A program made the position numbers and the translations under genes. A stretch of 64,000 nucleotides of DNA from Microbulbifer sp. SAOS-129_SWC (GTDB lineage Bacteria > Pseudomonadota > Gammaproteobacteria > Pseudomonadales > Cellvibrionaceae). The notes below the pieces were generated by a model. That model ran no database searches. It saw only the letters and a program-made list of their open reading frames with translations, and had not been told where the DNA came from. Every line of letters starts with the position of its first letter. The stretch's first letter is position 1. The DNA lies in NCBI RefSeq assembly GCF_039696035.1, contig NZ_CP155567.1, positions 4,149,001 through 4,213,000 on the forward strand. The letters run 5' to 3'. Below, one piece after another: positions 24,122 through 31,884 of this stretch.

Positions 24122-24135
24122 CACCGGCCACCGTT

Positions 24136-25491
24136 ATGACAGATCTTCATTCGCCCGCCGATACCGGCACTGCCACCGCCCGCACGGCTCAGCCATCTTC
24201 GCTGCTCGAGCGGCTGTTCAAGTTGTCGGAGCGTGAAACCAACGTGCGCCGGGAGGTGATCGCCGGCGTGACCACTTTCCTGACCATGGCCTATATCATT
24301 TTCGTGAACCCGAACGTGCTGGCCGCTGCCGGCATGGACAAGGGGGCGGTGTTCACGGCCACCTGCCTGGCGGCTGCAGTGGGCTGCCTGATCATGGGGC
24401 TCTACGCGAACTATCCGTTCGCGCTGGCACCGGGCATGGGCCTCAGCGCATTCTTCAGTTATGTGGTCGTCGGCGAGATGGGCTACAGCTGGCAGGTGGC
24501 GCTGGGCGCGGTGTTTATTTCCGGCATGGTGTTCCTGTGCCTGACCGTGTTCAAGATCCGCGAGTGGATTATCGACAGTATTCCACTGTCGCTGCGCCAG
24601 GCGCTGGCGGCGGGCGTGGGCCTGTTCCTGGCCATTATCGCGCTGAAGAGTTCCGGCATTGTCGTGGCCAGCCAGGCCACACTGGTGACCCTGGGTGACC
24701 TGACCCAGAGTACGGCGCTACTGACCGCGGTGAGCTTTTTCCTGATCGCCGCGCTGGCCCACCGGCGCACGCCGGGCGCGGTGATGATTGGTATCCTGAT
24801 TGTCACCGGCATTGCGCTGACCACCGGCCAGGTCAGCTACAGTGGTATCTTTTCCGCGCCGCCGAGCCTCGTGCCTACGTTCCTGCAGCTGGATATCGCC
24901 GGCGCCTTTAACGTGGGCATGGTCAGTATCATCTTCGCGTTCCTGTTCGTGGACCTGTTCGACACCGCCGGCACCCTGCTGAGCGCGGCGGACCGCGCCA
25001 AACTGCTGGACAAGGAGCACAAGCTGCCCGGCATGGGCAAGGCGCTGATGGCTGACAGCTCCGCGTCTGTCGCCGGCGCTCTGCTCGGCTCCTCCACCAC
25101 CACGACCTTTGTCGAGAGCACCGCGGGCATCGCCGCCGGCGGCCGCACCGGCCTGACTGCCGTCACCTGCGCGGCGCTGTTCCTGCTGGCGATGTTCTTC
25201 TCGCCGCTAGCCCATATGATCCCCACCAGCGCCACATCCGGTGCGCTGCTGTATGTGGCGGTACTGATGACCTCGGGTCTGTCGTCTATCGACTGGGACG
25301 ACATCACCGAAGCCGCGCCAGCGGTAGTGGCCGCGGTGATGATGCCGCTGTCCTTCTCCATCGCCAACGGTATTGCGCTCGGTTTTATCGCCTACGCGGT
25401 GATCAAGACATTGAGCGGCCGCTCGCGCGATGTCAGCATCAGCGTCTACCTGCTGGCAGCATTGTTTACTGCCAAGTTCATCTTTTTCTGA
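24136..25491 (+). CDS. NCS2-family purine permease, AzgA-like
   Basis: A 451-residue polytopic protein of the AzgA branch of NCS2. The N-terminal REVIAGVTTFLTMAYIIFVNPNVL and the diagnostic DLFDTAGTLLSAADRAKLLDKEHKLPGMGKALMADSSASVAGALLGSSTTTTFVESTAGIAAGGRTGLTAV are both present. Members import adenine, guanine or hypoxanthine by proton symport in the inner membrane. The extra hydrophilic N-terminus (residues 1-30) precedes the first helix. It starts 14 bp after the Tsx-like gene and ends 12 bp before the phosphoribosyltransferase, so the three make an operon. The precise base is not evident from sequence. Confidence 0.93.
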   Translation: MTDLHSPADTGTATARTAQPSSLLERLFKLSERETNVRREVIAGVTTFLTMAYIIFVNPNVLAAAGMDKGAVFTATCLAAAVGCLIMGLYANYPFALAPGMGLSAFFSYVVVGEMGYSWQVALGAVFISGMVFLCLTVFKIREWIIDSIPLSLRQALAAGVGLFLAIIALKSSGIVVASQATLVTLGDLTQSTALLTAVSFFLIAALAHRRTPGAVMIGILIVTGIALTTGQVSYSGIFSAPPSLVPTFLQLDIAGAFNVGMVSIIFAFLFVDLFDTAGTLLSAADRAKLLDKEHKLPGMGKALMADSSASVAGALLGSSTTTTFVESTAGIAAGGRTGLTAVTCAALFLLAMFFSPLAHMIPTSATSGALLYVAVLMTSGLSSIDWDDITEAAPAVVAAVMMPLSFSIANGIALGFIAYAVIKTLSGRSRDVSISVYLLAALFTAKFIFF

Positions 25492-25503
25492 GGGGCGACT
25501 CAC

Positions 25504-26079
25504 ATGGGTAACAACGTGAACAAGCACTTTATCAGCGCGCAGCAACTGCTGGCGGACTCTTTCGCGCTGGCCGAGAAGGTCTTCGAGAGCGGCTTTCGCC
25601 CCAACTATATCGTCGGTGTCTGGCGCGGTGGCGCGCCGGTGGGTATCGCAGTGCAGGAGCTGCTGCACGTGATGGGTGTGGACGCAGACCATATCGCCAT
25701 CCGCACGTCGTCCTATACCGGTATTGGCCAGCGCGACAAGCAAGTGCGCGTGCACGGCCTCACCTACCTGATCAAGCGGGTGGAGTCCCACGATAACCTG
25801 CTGATCGTGGACGACGTGCACGATTCCGGCCTCAGTATCGACCAGACCATCAAGGATCTCCACAAGGCGTGCAAGAAGAACACCCCGTCGATCCGCGTGG
25901 CCACGCCCTACTATAAGCCGAAGAACAACAAGACCGAGCGCGAGCCGGATTACTACGTGCACAAGACTGCAGAGTGGCTGGTATTCCCGCACGAGATCGA
26001 CGGCCTGTCGCGCGAGGAAATTCTCGAGCACAAGCCGGAGCTGGCACCGTATATTGACCGGATTTCAACGACGGATTGA
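25504..26079 (+). CDS. Purine phosphoribosyltransferase (hypoxanthine type)
   Basis: A 191-residue type I phosphoribosyltransferase with the PRPP-binding motif LLIVDDVHDSGLS at residues 99-111 and a flexible-loop region (SSYTGIGQRDKQVRVHGL). The N-terminal YIVGVWRGGAPVGIAVQELL is the standard beta-strand/loop that binds pyrophosphate. It transfers ribose-5-phosphate to a free purine base in the cytoplasm. With the permease 12 bp upstream it would trap imported hypoxanthine or guanine as IMP/GMP. GAGGGGCGACTCAC precedes the ATG. Base specificity (hypoxanthine, guanine or xanthine) is not resolved. Confidence 0.88.
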   Translation: MGNNVNKHFISAQQLLADSFALAEKVFESGFRPNYIVGVWRGGAPVGIAVQELLHVMGVDADHIAIRTSSYTGIGQRDKQVRVHGLTYLIKRVESHDNLLIVDDVHDSGLSIDQTIKDLHKACKKNTPSIRVATPYYKPKNNKTEREPDYYVHKTAEWLVFPHEIDGLSREEILEHKPELAPYIDRISTTD

Positions 26080-26609
26080 TCACCGGCGTTGCGGGCGCGC
26101 AGCTGCTGCGTCCGCAATCCTCTTTCTCCCTCAACCAGCCCACTATTTCGACCTTTGTCCCCACCTATACTGTAACCCTCTCACTATTACCCCGGCCTCT
26201 GCTGACTCGACACCGGGGCCAGATTACAGCCTATTACAGCACTTTCGGAAACACGGCCGCACCAACTCCCGCGCGCTAACATGCATGGCGCGGACTGCCC
26301 ATCTCGGTCTCCCGGGAAATTGCCACGTGGCCGGTGACAAAAATACAAGAATGGGACAACGCCATTACGGCGCTATAGAAATCTGTTCTGACCCTATTTT
26401 TCTATCGCTTGAAATTGATGACTTTTTTCACTTAGATAGCCTGCGTCCAGCGACAGGATAACCGAACATTTTCGATTTTCTCCCGACCGACACGGCAGTA
26501 CCGCGGGCGCGAATAGGTAAACGGAGTGCACACATCCCAGAACAGTGACTCCGGGCTCAACATTGCACGTTTGAGCCAGCTAATGGCAACGTTGATAAAG
26601 GAATCATCA
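26080..26609 (+). other. Intergenic region before the low-GC two-gene cassette
   Basis: 530 bases with no convincing gene. Base composition falls toward the right end (26330-26480). A weak promoter candidate is TTGAAA (26409-26414), 17 bp, TTAGAT (26432-26437), with only partial -10 similarity. No att site, tRNA end or insertion-sequence end was recognised. Confidence 0.4.
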
Positions 26610-27893
26610 ATGCACCAGGCACCCACCTCCCCCGGCTATGCCGGACTCCGCCCCTACGGCCAAAGCGGCACCGGCCGCACCTTGCTGGTCAACTCCCATT
26701 ACAAGCAGATGCTGGATCAATTCCAGCAGCTCAGCAAAGCCTCCAGCAGCGAGGGCTACCATGCCCAGGCCATCACCAGGGCCGTAGGAGGATTGCGCGG
26801 CTGCGTCGCACCGGCAAATTCATTTATGAAGAACGGCAATCCAAACCGCCGCTGCATTGTCTTTTCGGGCTTTGAAATCGAGTATGAACTCAATAGTTAT
26901 TATGGTGGGCCGCAGACGGATGTGGTGATTGTTGATATACGACTTACTCCCCAATCGTCCAGCAAAATTAAAAAGGCAGCGTTATGGCGGACAAACTATC
27001 AAGAGACCAGAAGTCAGTGGATAACAGCTGAGGAGCCATCTCTTCACCTGAGCGGAGACAAAGACCTCCCAGGAAATGAAAATCAGCCCATCAAAGTAGG
27101 TATCAATGGTTACTGTAATAATTTAAATCATGCGGCTGGAATGCTCCCCTCACATATAGCAAAGGGAGAAAAGATCAAACTTAACATGCTCAAGGGAACA
27201 GGCTACCAGCTTTTTTACGTACCGCAGAGTGGCTCCGCCATAAAAGCAGGCTGGAGTTTCATAAAGGAACTCGGTCAGCCAGCAAGCCAAGACGAACAAC
27301 AGGCAGCTCGAATCCTTGCGCATCACATTAAAGAAGCCCATGATAAAGGCCTCCATGTCGAATGGACCAGTCACAGGGGAGGGTCAAAGGTCCTTACCCA
27401 GGCAATGAAGCTGCTCGCTAAAGCAAATATTAACTTAGCGAAGAAGCAGAAAATATTTTTGAGCGATCATACTTCTGATCAATATGAAGCCGACCTGGCG
27501 AGACGTGCCTTAGGGATGAATACTGACGATAGTAAATGGCATAACTCCACCCCCGGAGTTGCCCAATTATTGGGCGGAAGATCACTGGGCGCCGCAGACC
27601 TGTCCTGCTCAATTAACGAGCTATTTCACCATACACCACGAGAAGAGCGTGCAGGCAAGGTGATAGATACGTTTGTGGAGGGCAAAAAAGCCATCAAATC
27701 TGCAATGGCTGCAGGAAGCAGCATCGCGGTAATCGTAAACACATTTGGTTTCAGTGCAGCCTTTGCCTCAGCAATTTGTTCAACGCTAGCCTCCACCACC
27801 CTTGCCAGCATCCCCAGCCTTAACGAGGGATATCACAAAAGCTCTACGGATCCGGCAAAGCAACTGGCAAACAAGTTAGTCTCTAAAAAATAG
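26610..27893 (+). CDS. Unknown protein with alpha/beta-hydrolase-like core and C-terminal hydrophobic segment (cassette gene 1)
   Basis: A 427-residue protein, not recognised as a named family. The centre follows the order seen in secreted alpha/beta hydrolases: VGINGYCNNLNHAAGML (163-179), LFYVPQSGSAIKAGWSFIKELG (201-222), ARILAHHIKEAHDKG then EWTSHRGGSKVL (251-262). Where such enzymes have HSxGG, this reads S254-H-R-G-G258, so the expected nucleophile serine is displaced. Residues 368-402 form one or two membrane-spanning stretches (SSIAVIVNTFGFSAAFASAICSTLASTTLA). No signal peptide. Start at ATG 26610 with AAAGGAATCATCA upstream. The first ~220 bases are GC-rich like the host, the rest much less. 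It is coupled to the next gene. An exported effector is one possibility; this is speculation. Confidence 0.6.
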   Translation: MHQAPTSPGYAGLRPYGQSGTGRTLLVNSHYKQMLDQFQQLSKASSSEGYHAQAITRAVGGLRGCVAPANSFMKNGNPNRRCIVFSGFEIEYELNSYYGGPQTDVVIVDIRLTPQSSSKIKKAALWRTNYQETRSQWITAEEPSLHLSGDKDLPGNENQPIKVGINGYCNNLNHAAGMLPSHIAKGEKIKLNMLKGTGYQLFYVPQSGSAIKAGWSFIKELGQPASQDEQQAARILAHHIKEAHDKGLHVEWTSHRGGSKVLTQAMKLLAKANINLAKKQKIFLSDHTSDQYEADLARRALGMNTDDSKWHNSTPGVAQLLGGRSLGAADLSCSINELFHHTPREERAGKVIDTFVEGKKAIKSAMAAGSSIAVIVNTFGFSAAFASAICSTLASTTLASIPSLNEGYHKSSTDPAKQLANKLVSKK

Positions 27894-27904
27894 GGAGCTC
27901 ACCG

Positions 27905-28954
27905 GTGATATTCGGAAGTGAAAAAAATCCTAAAGGGCCTGCCTTTAAAAAGGCCAGACCTATAGAGAAAAATCTTTCTGGAATTAAATTGTGCTTCCGT
28001 GCACCTCCCAGTTCAGACCCCCTATCATCGATCGAAGAATGGGAAAGCGAACCTGCTTCACGAGATATTTATGACCTTTCTGTATTTAGACCGCTAAACT
28101 GGATTCGGAAGTCGGGAGAGCGCCATGAATTCAAAGAAATTCAGATGCTTAGAGCCTATTCGAGCCGATGGGGATTTAGGGGTTTACCAATTATCGAGGG
28201 CTATTGTGGATATATCAATTTCCTAATTGATGTGAATTTTGTCGATGATCTCCCTGTAAATGAAACACTATTCGAAAACCAAACTTTAGCGCGCGAAGCT
28301 TATCGATCTTTTGAGCTAACCGAACTAAGTGACACTCACAAGGGACATTCTGATGATCCAATGGATCTCACGCCCTACTCCTGGCCATCATACCTGGGAC
28401 CGATTAACAGCCAATGGCAAAACTTGGGAAATAGCGACTGGTTTTATTTCGAAAGCCAGCCTTTAGTAAATGATTCGGAAATGATCACTTGGAATACTGC
28501 AATTACTGACAAGCACTATCTAAGTTGTCGCTTCATTATCAATCGATCAGCCCGAAATGCCGGCAATTCCTATCAGATAGAGCAGCGCGTCCCGAGAAAT
28601 AATTTTATTGAATTCGCAAACCAGGTGATGGAAACGATCTCAATCGAGCTTCCTCTGGACATGCTCAAGCGGCGCGCTCAGATTCAAGCACAGATAAAAG
28701 CTAATGAAAAAGTAATATTGACCTGCACTAGAATGCAAGTTGAGGAAGCCAAACACGTGCTCTATATGTGGAGCGACCGAGAATACGAGGCGCCGGGGAA
28801 AGGAGAGGACGACGACCACCGCGCCGATCCTGACGACGTGGCCGCTTTTGTCGATGAGCGGATCAAGCCTCGCCCACTGCCCAACAGCTACCCACCGGGC
28901 GAGGTTCTGAACCTGGAATCACAGGCAAACACCGCGGAAGCGGAATCCGGCTAG
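27905..28954 (+). CDS. Unknown protein, partner of the upstream cassette gene (cassette gene 2)
   Basis: A 349-residue protein without signal peptide or membrane segment; no family recognised. It is rich in W, Y and acidic residues (IEEWESEPASRDIYDLSVFRPLNWIRKSGERHEFKE; TPYSWPSYLGPINSQWQNLGNSDWFYFESQPLV), as in many immunity or adaptor proteins. The start is GTG at 27905, only 11 bases after the preceding stop; the ribosome site AGGGAGC overlaps that stop, so translation is coupled. The coding sequence is about 43% GC in its middle (28081-28140) but 65% at 28801-28860, with an abrupt change near 28785. The last ~55 codons encode a charged, proline-rich tail. An immunity or chaperone role for gene 1 is inferred from position only. 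Confidence 0.55.
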   Translation: MIFGSEKNPKGPAFKKARPIEKNLSGIKLCFRAPPSSDPLSSIEEWESEPASRDIYDLSVFRPLNWIRKSGERHEFKEIQMLRAYSSRWGFRGLPIIEGYCGYINFLIDVNFVDDLPVNETLFENQTLAREAYRSFELTELSDTHKGHSDDPMDLTPYSWPSYLGPINSQWQNLGNSDWFYFESQPLVNDSEMITWNTAITDKHYLSCRFIINRSARNAGNSYQIEQRVPRNNFIEFANQVMETISIELPLDMLKRRAQIQAQIKANEKVILTCTRMQVEEAKHVLYMWSDREYEAPGKGEDDDHRADPDDVAAFVDERIKPRPLPNSYPPGEVLNLESQANTAEAESG

Positions 28955-29033
28955 AGCCAAGTCTACCCGGGGCACACCACGCGCATCGGCAATGCAAACT
29001 GGAAACGCCCCGGGTTGCCGAAGCCGCACTGAA

Positions 29034-29060
29034 ACAACAGCCGGCCTCGCCGGCTGTTTA
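29034..29060. terminator. Intrinsic terminator between the cassette and the efflux operon
   Basis: A 10-bp stem AACAGCCGGC/GCCGGCTGTT (29036-29045 with 29049-29058) with a three-base loop. A- and T-rich ends let it work in both directions. It overlaps the stop codon of the DUF2955 gene. Confidence 0.7.
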
Positions 29061-30074
29061 GTTTCTGGTCATCTCAAACCGATTGAGAATGCTATCGAGC
29101 AGATAGGCAAGCAACATCAAAATCAACAGCGCCACAGTAACAGACGTCAGCCGGTAGGCGGTGCCGTACAGAATATCCTTGTTGGGCTGCATATATTGCC
29201 CGAACAGAATGCCAACGGTGGTCAGGGCACCGAACCCCATACCGGAGCCGGCGCGCTCCACCAGGTGCAGCTTCGCGGTCATCAGTACGGTAATGAAAAG
29301 GGCCAGCACCACCAGCAGCAAGTGGCTGATGAGGTTGTACATTAACAGCTGCACTGTAATTGCGAGCATACAGCCGTAGGCGACCCCTTTGCAGCGATTC
29401 CAGGCGGCGGTAAGAGTGCCCTGGTAGGTCATCGGGAAGAGCACCAGCATGGTCGCGACCTGCGCCGACAGCGAGTCTTTGAGATCCAGAGTCTGGAAGA
29501 CCATAAAAGACAGCGTCGCCAGTATCGCACCCATCAGGATGCGATGGTTGACCTGCGACGGCCGCAGCTCCTGCCGCGGTGGCGGCGCTACGGGTTCCGT
29601 CTCCGGAATCAGCCAGTAGAGCACTGCGGCAGCAACTACCGAGAATAGCGAAGCCAGCCCGATAGCGGCGACCATGTCCATGATGTTGGTGGAGTCATAG
29701 CTGGAAAAGTGCAGCAGTGTCGACAGCGTCACCAAACCGGCAGCCCCCAGCAGGAAGTATGGTGTGCTAGCCATAAGCCGGAAGTGCCAGCAGTAAACCG
29801 CAAAGACTCCCAGGGTCATCAGTAGTGGATACGGCTCGAAGAAGGTAAACAGAAACCACACTTCCAATACATTGAGCAGGGCACTACCCAAAAACTGCGC
29901 GGCGATCAGGCGATCGAATTTCGGCAGCATACCCAGCAGCAACATCGGGTAAACGGTAAAGAAAACCCCGAAAGGCCAGCCCATTAACTTACACAGGAAG
30001 AAGCCGCCGCAACTGCCGAAGGCGATGCGCAGCAGCCGTCTTTTTTCCTGTTCGGTGAGATTGGTCGACATCAT
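29058..30074 (-). CDS. DUF2955 / FUSC-like inner-membrane efflux component
   Basis: A 338-residue polytopic membrane protein with two halves of about four to five helices each, separated by a hydrophilic loop (PETEPVAPPPRQELRPSQV). The start (RIAFGSCGGFFLCKLMGWPFGVFFTVYPMLLLGMLPKF) and the second-half repeat fit DUF2955 of the fusaric-acid-resistance superfamily. Such proteins work with an HlyD-type adaptor to export aromatic or other toxic acids. The EmrA-like adaptor gene lies 11 bp upstream and a MarR regulator before that, so the three form an operon. Two adjacent ATG codons at 30074/30071 are both possible starts. Confidence 0.8.
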   Translation of the reverse strand: MMSTNLTEQEKRRLLRIAFGSCGGFFLCKLMGWPFGVFFTVYPMLLLGMLPKFDRLIAAQFLGSALLNVLEVWFLFTFFEPYPLLMTLGVFAVYCWHFRLMASTPYFLLGAAGLVTLSTLLHFSSYDSTNIMDMVAAIGLASLFSVVAAAVLYWLIPETEPVAPPPRQELRPSQVNHRILMGAILATLSFMVFQTLDLKDSLSAQVATMLVLFPMTYQGTLTAAWNRCKGVAYGCMLAITVQLLMYNLISHLLLVVLALFITVLMTAKLHLVERAGSGMGFGALTTVGILFGQYMQPNKDILYGTAYRLTSVTVALLILMLLAYLLDSILNRFEMTRN

Positions 30075-30085
30075 CAGTAGGCGCT

Positions 30086-31150
30086 TTAGTAAACGTAATG
30101 CAGCAGGCTGATAATGCGCATCTGGGTTTTACCGACCCACTGCAACAGGCCACTGTCCGTACCCGCCAACATGACCGTAGCGCGCGAGCCGGTAACCAGT
30201 GACGGTGGCAGCTTGTCTTCCAGCTCTACATAGATCCGCACCCGCTGCGCGTCGCGGACCCAGCGATCGCTGTCTTCCGGCGCGGCCAGCCGGCCGTTGG
30301 GGGAAAGCTGGCCCTGCGCCACACCCAGGTCACGACTGCTCAGCACGGCGGTAAATACGCGGCCGGGCAGCGCGTCGAATACCACCCAGGCCCGCGCCTT
30401 GTCGCCGATACCGGACAGGGTCTTCTCGCGGAAGTCGGCGGCAATGCGCTCCTTGCCGGTTACCACCAGAGACATCAGGGACTGTTTGGCCTGTGCCTGA
30501 ATACCGGAAACCAGCTGCAGGTTGGAAACCACCCCGTCTTCCGGCGCGCGCACGTCAGTGCGCGACAGTGCCAGCTGGGCGGAATCCAGCTGATTCTGGG
30601 CCTGGCGCACCAACAGGTTCTGGTCGCCCGCAAGCCCCAGCTGTACGCGGATCGCGCGACGCTTTTCCTTCGCTGAAACCAATTGTGCCGCAGAGGTATC
30701 CACAGCCGTGGCGGCCTGGTCCAGTGCCTGCTGGCTCACCACCTTGGTAGCGCGCAGAGACTGCAGGCGCTTGAGCTCGCGATTCTTCTCGATGTTAGCG
30801 GCATCGGACGCACTCACTGCCGCGTCGGCCTGGGCCAGCTGGGCGCGCAGATTGTCGTTGGTCTGCTGGGCGGAGCCCAGCGCCAGTTCGGCTTTCTGTA
30901 CCGCCAGCTCGTAGTCGCTGGGGTCAATGCGGAACAGCAGCTGCCCGGCTTTGACCTTCTGGTTGTTGGCCACATCCACTTCGACCACTTCGCCCGCCAC
31001 GCGGGGGGCAATGGTCAACACCGGGCGCTGCACCATGGCATGCGGCGTCATGGGGATGACCATATCGGCCATCAGCACATAGGCAAGCACAAGCAGGAAC
31101 AGCCCGCCGGCACGGCGCATCCAACGATTGAAATGCTTGTCTGCGGTCAT
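30086..31150 (-). CDS. HlyD/EmrA-family membrane-fusion adaptor
   Basis: A 354-residue periplasmic adaptor with one N-terminal membrane helix (GGLFLLVLAYVLMADMVIPM). A biotinyl-lipoyl half-domain follows (VLTIAPRVAGEVVEVDVANNQKVKAGQLLFRIDPSDYELAVQKAEL). A long alpha-helical hairpin with coiled-coil character spans about residues 90-190. The second lipoyl half and beta-barrel domain (LSRTDVRAPEDGVVSNLQLVSG) complete the fold. It joins the DUF2955 pump to an outer-membrane channel. The ATG overlaps the stop of marR as ATGA (31147-31150), with GAGGTAAAAAA upstream, so translation is coupled. Confidence 0.9.
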   Translation of the reverse strand: MTADKHFNRWMRRAGGLFLLVLAYVLMADMVIPMTPHAMVQRPVLTIAPRVAGEVVEVDVANNQKVKAGQLLFRIDPSDYELAVQKAELALGSAQQTNDNLRAQLAQADAAVSASDAANIEKNRELKRLQSLRATKVVSQQALDQAATAVDTSAAQLVSAKEKRRAIRVQLGLAGDQNLLVRQAQNQLDSAQLALSRTDVRAPEDGVVSNLQLVSGIQAQAKQSLMSLVVTGKERIAADFREKTLSGIGDKARAWVVFDALPGRVFTAVLSSRDLGVAQGQLSPNGRLAAPEDSDRWVRDAQRVRIYVELEDKLPPSLVTGSRATVMLAGTDSGLLQWVGKTQMRIISLLHYVY

Positions 31151-31587
31151 TTTTTTACCTCTTCCAGTACCGCTTGCGCGTTACTGATGATGATCTCCAA
31201 TACATCGTGCAGCATCTTGCGCTGTTCACTACTGACGCCCTTCAGCAGCATTTTTCGGCCATCCCGGGCAACGACCTCCATTTTGCCGAGCAACTCCCTG
31301 CCGGCTTCGGTAAACCAGACTGTGCGGCAGCGCCCGTCATCGGGGTTGGTGCGTCGCTCGATCAGGCCGGCCTCTTCCAGCTGGCCGAGGGTTCGCACCA
31401 GCGAGGGCTGTTCGACGCCGACGTTGGCCGCCAGTACGGTTTGCGTGCAGCCTTCGCCCACCTTGTCCAGCACCAGCAGTGCCACCCAGCGGGTCTGGGT
31501 CAGCCCCAGCTCGGCCATATAGCGGTCGACCACCGTGCGCCAGGTATGCCCGGCGCGGTTCATCAGCCAGCCCAGATTGCTTTCCAT
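31147..31587 (-). CDS. MarR/SlyA-family transcriptional repressor
   Basis: A 146-residue winged-helix regulator. MESNLGWLMNRAGHTWRTVVDRYMAELGLTQTRWVALLVLDKVGEGCTQTVLAANVGVEQPSLVRTLGQLEEAGLIERRTNPDDGRCR carries the MarR DNA-recognition helix and the DxRxR wing. The last third is the dimerisation helix. It probably represses its own operon with the EmrA-like and DUF2955 genes and responds to an aromatic compound. Two palindromes with the SlyA consensus shape lie 17 and 43 bp upstream of the start codon. The stop overlaps the adaptor start by four bases. Confidence 0.92.
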   Translation of the reverse strand: MESNLGWLMNRAGHTWRTVVDRYMAELGLTQTRWVALLVLDKVGEGCTQTVLAANVGVEQPSLVRTLGQLEEAGLIERRTNPDDGRCRTVWFTEAGRELLGKMEVVARDGRKMLLKGVSSEQRKMLHDVLEIIISNAQAVLEEVKK

Positions 31588-31603
31588 AAGGATCTCGATT
31601 TAG

Positions 31604-31615
31604 TTAGCATGCTAA
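31604..31615. promoter_or_regulatory. MarR/SlyA-type operator 1
   Basis: TTAGCATGCTAA is a perfect 12-bp palindrome differing by one base from the SlyA consensus TTAGCAAGCTAA. It lies between the marR start codon and operator 2. Confidence 0.75.
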
Positions 31616-31629
31616 GAAATATAACACAT

Positions 31630-31645
31630 GGTTAGCCTGCTAACC
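31630..31645. promoter_or_regulatory. MarR/SlyA-type operator 2
   Basis: GGTTAGC-CT-GCTAACC is a 16-bp palindrome sharing the TTAGC half-site with operator 1. The centres are 28 bp apart, so two MarR dimers could bind. Confidence 0.75.
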
Positions 31646-31779
31646 AATTCGGTCGGAGACTTTGTGGTCACATGCCCCCCCGGGGACACAAGCAGTTATG
31701 GAGAGATCAAGGGGGCCAACTACAGCTGAGTCGGGACGGATACCACAGAGAAGTGGTCCGGATAGCGGATCTATTGGCA

Positions 31780-31788
31780 GGGGGGGGG
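31780..31788. repeat. Homopolymeric G9 tract
   Basis: Nine consecutive G in the region between the MarR operators and the microsatellite. Such tracts are slippage-prone. No established gene spans it. Confidence 0.9.
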
Positions 31789-31840
31789 TGGAGGGGAGAG
31801 CGCCGGACGACTGCGGCCATCACCAACGACACCCGAACCA

Positions 31841-31880
31841 GGTATCGGTATCGGTATCGGTATCGGTATCGGTATCGGTA
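31841..31880. repeat. (GGTATC)6 hexanucleotide microsatellite
   Basis: Six perfect tandem copies of GGTATC (31841-31876) followed by a partial GGTA. It begins four bases beyond the stop codon of the minus-strand membrane-protein gene, so it lies in that gene's 3' region. On the plus strand it would encode a YR or VS repeat in short open frames that lack ribosome sites. A slippage-prone array of this length is rare in this window. Confidence 0.95.
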
Positions 31881-31884
31881 ATTA

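Noticed and set aside
26080..26609. Integration site or insertion-sequence end beside the low-GC cassette
   Set aside because: No tRNA 3' end, no direct repeats and no terminal inverted repeats could be identified.
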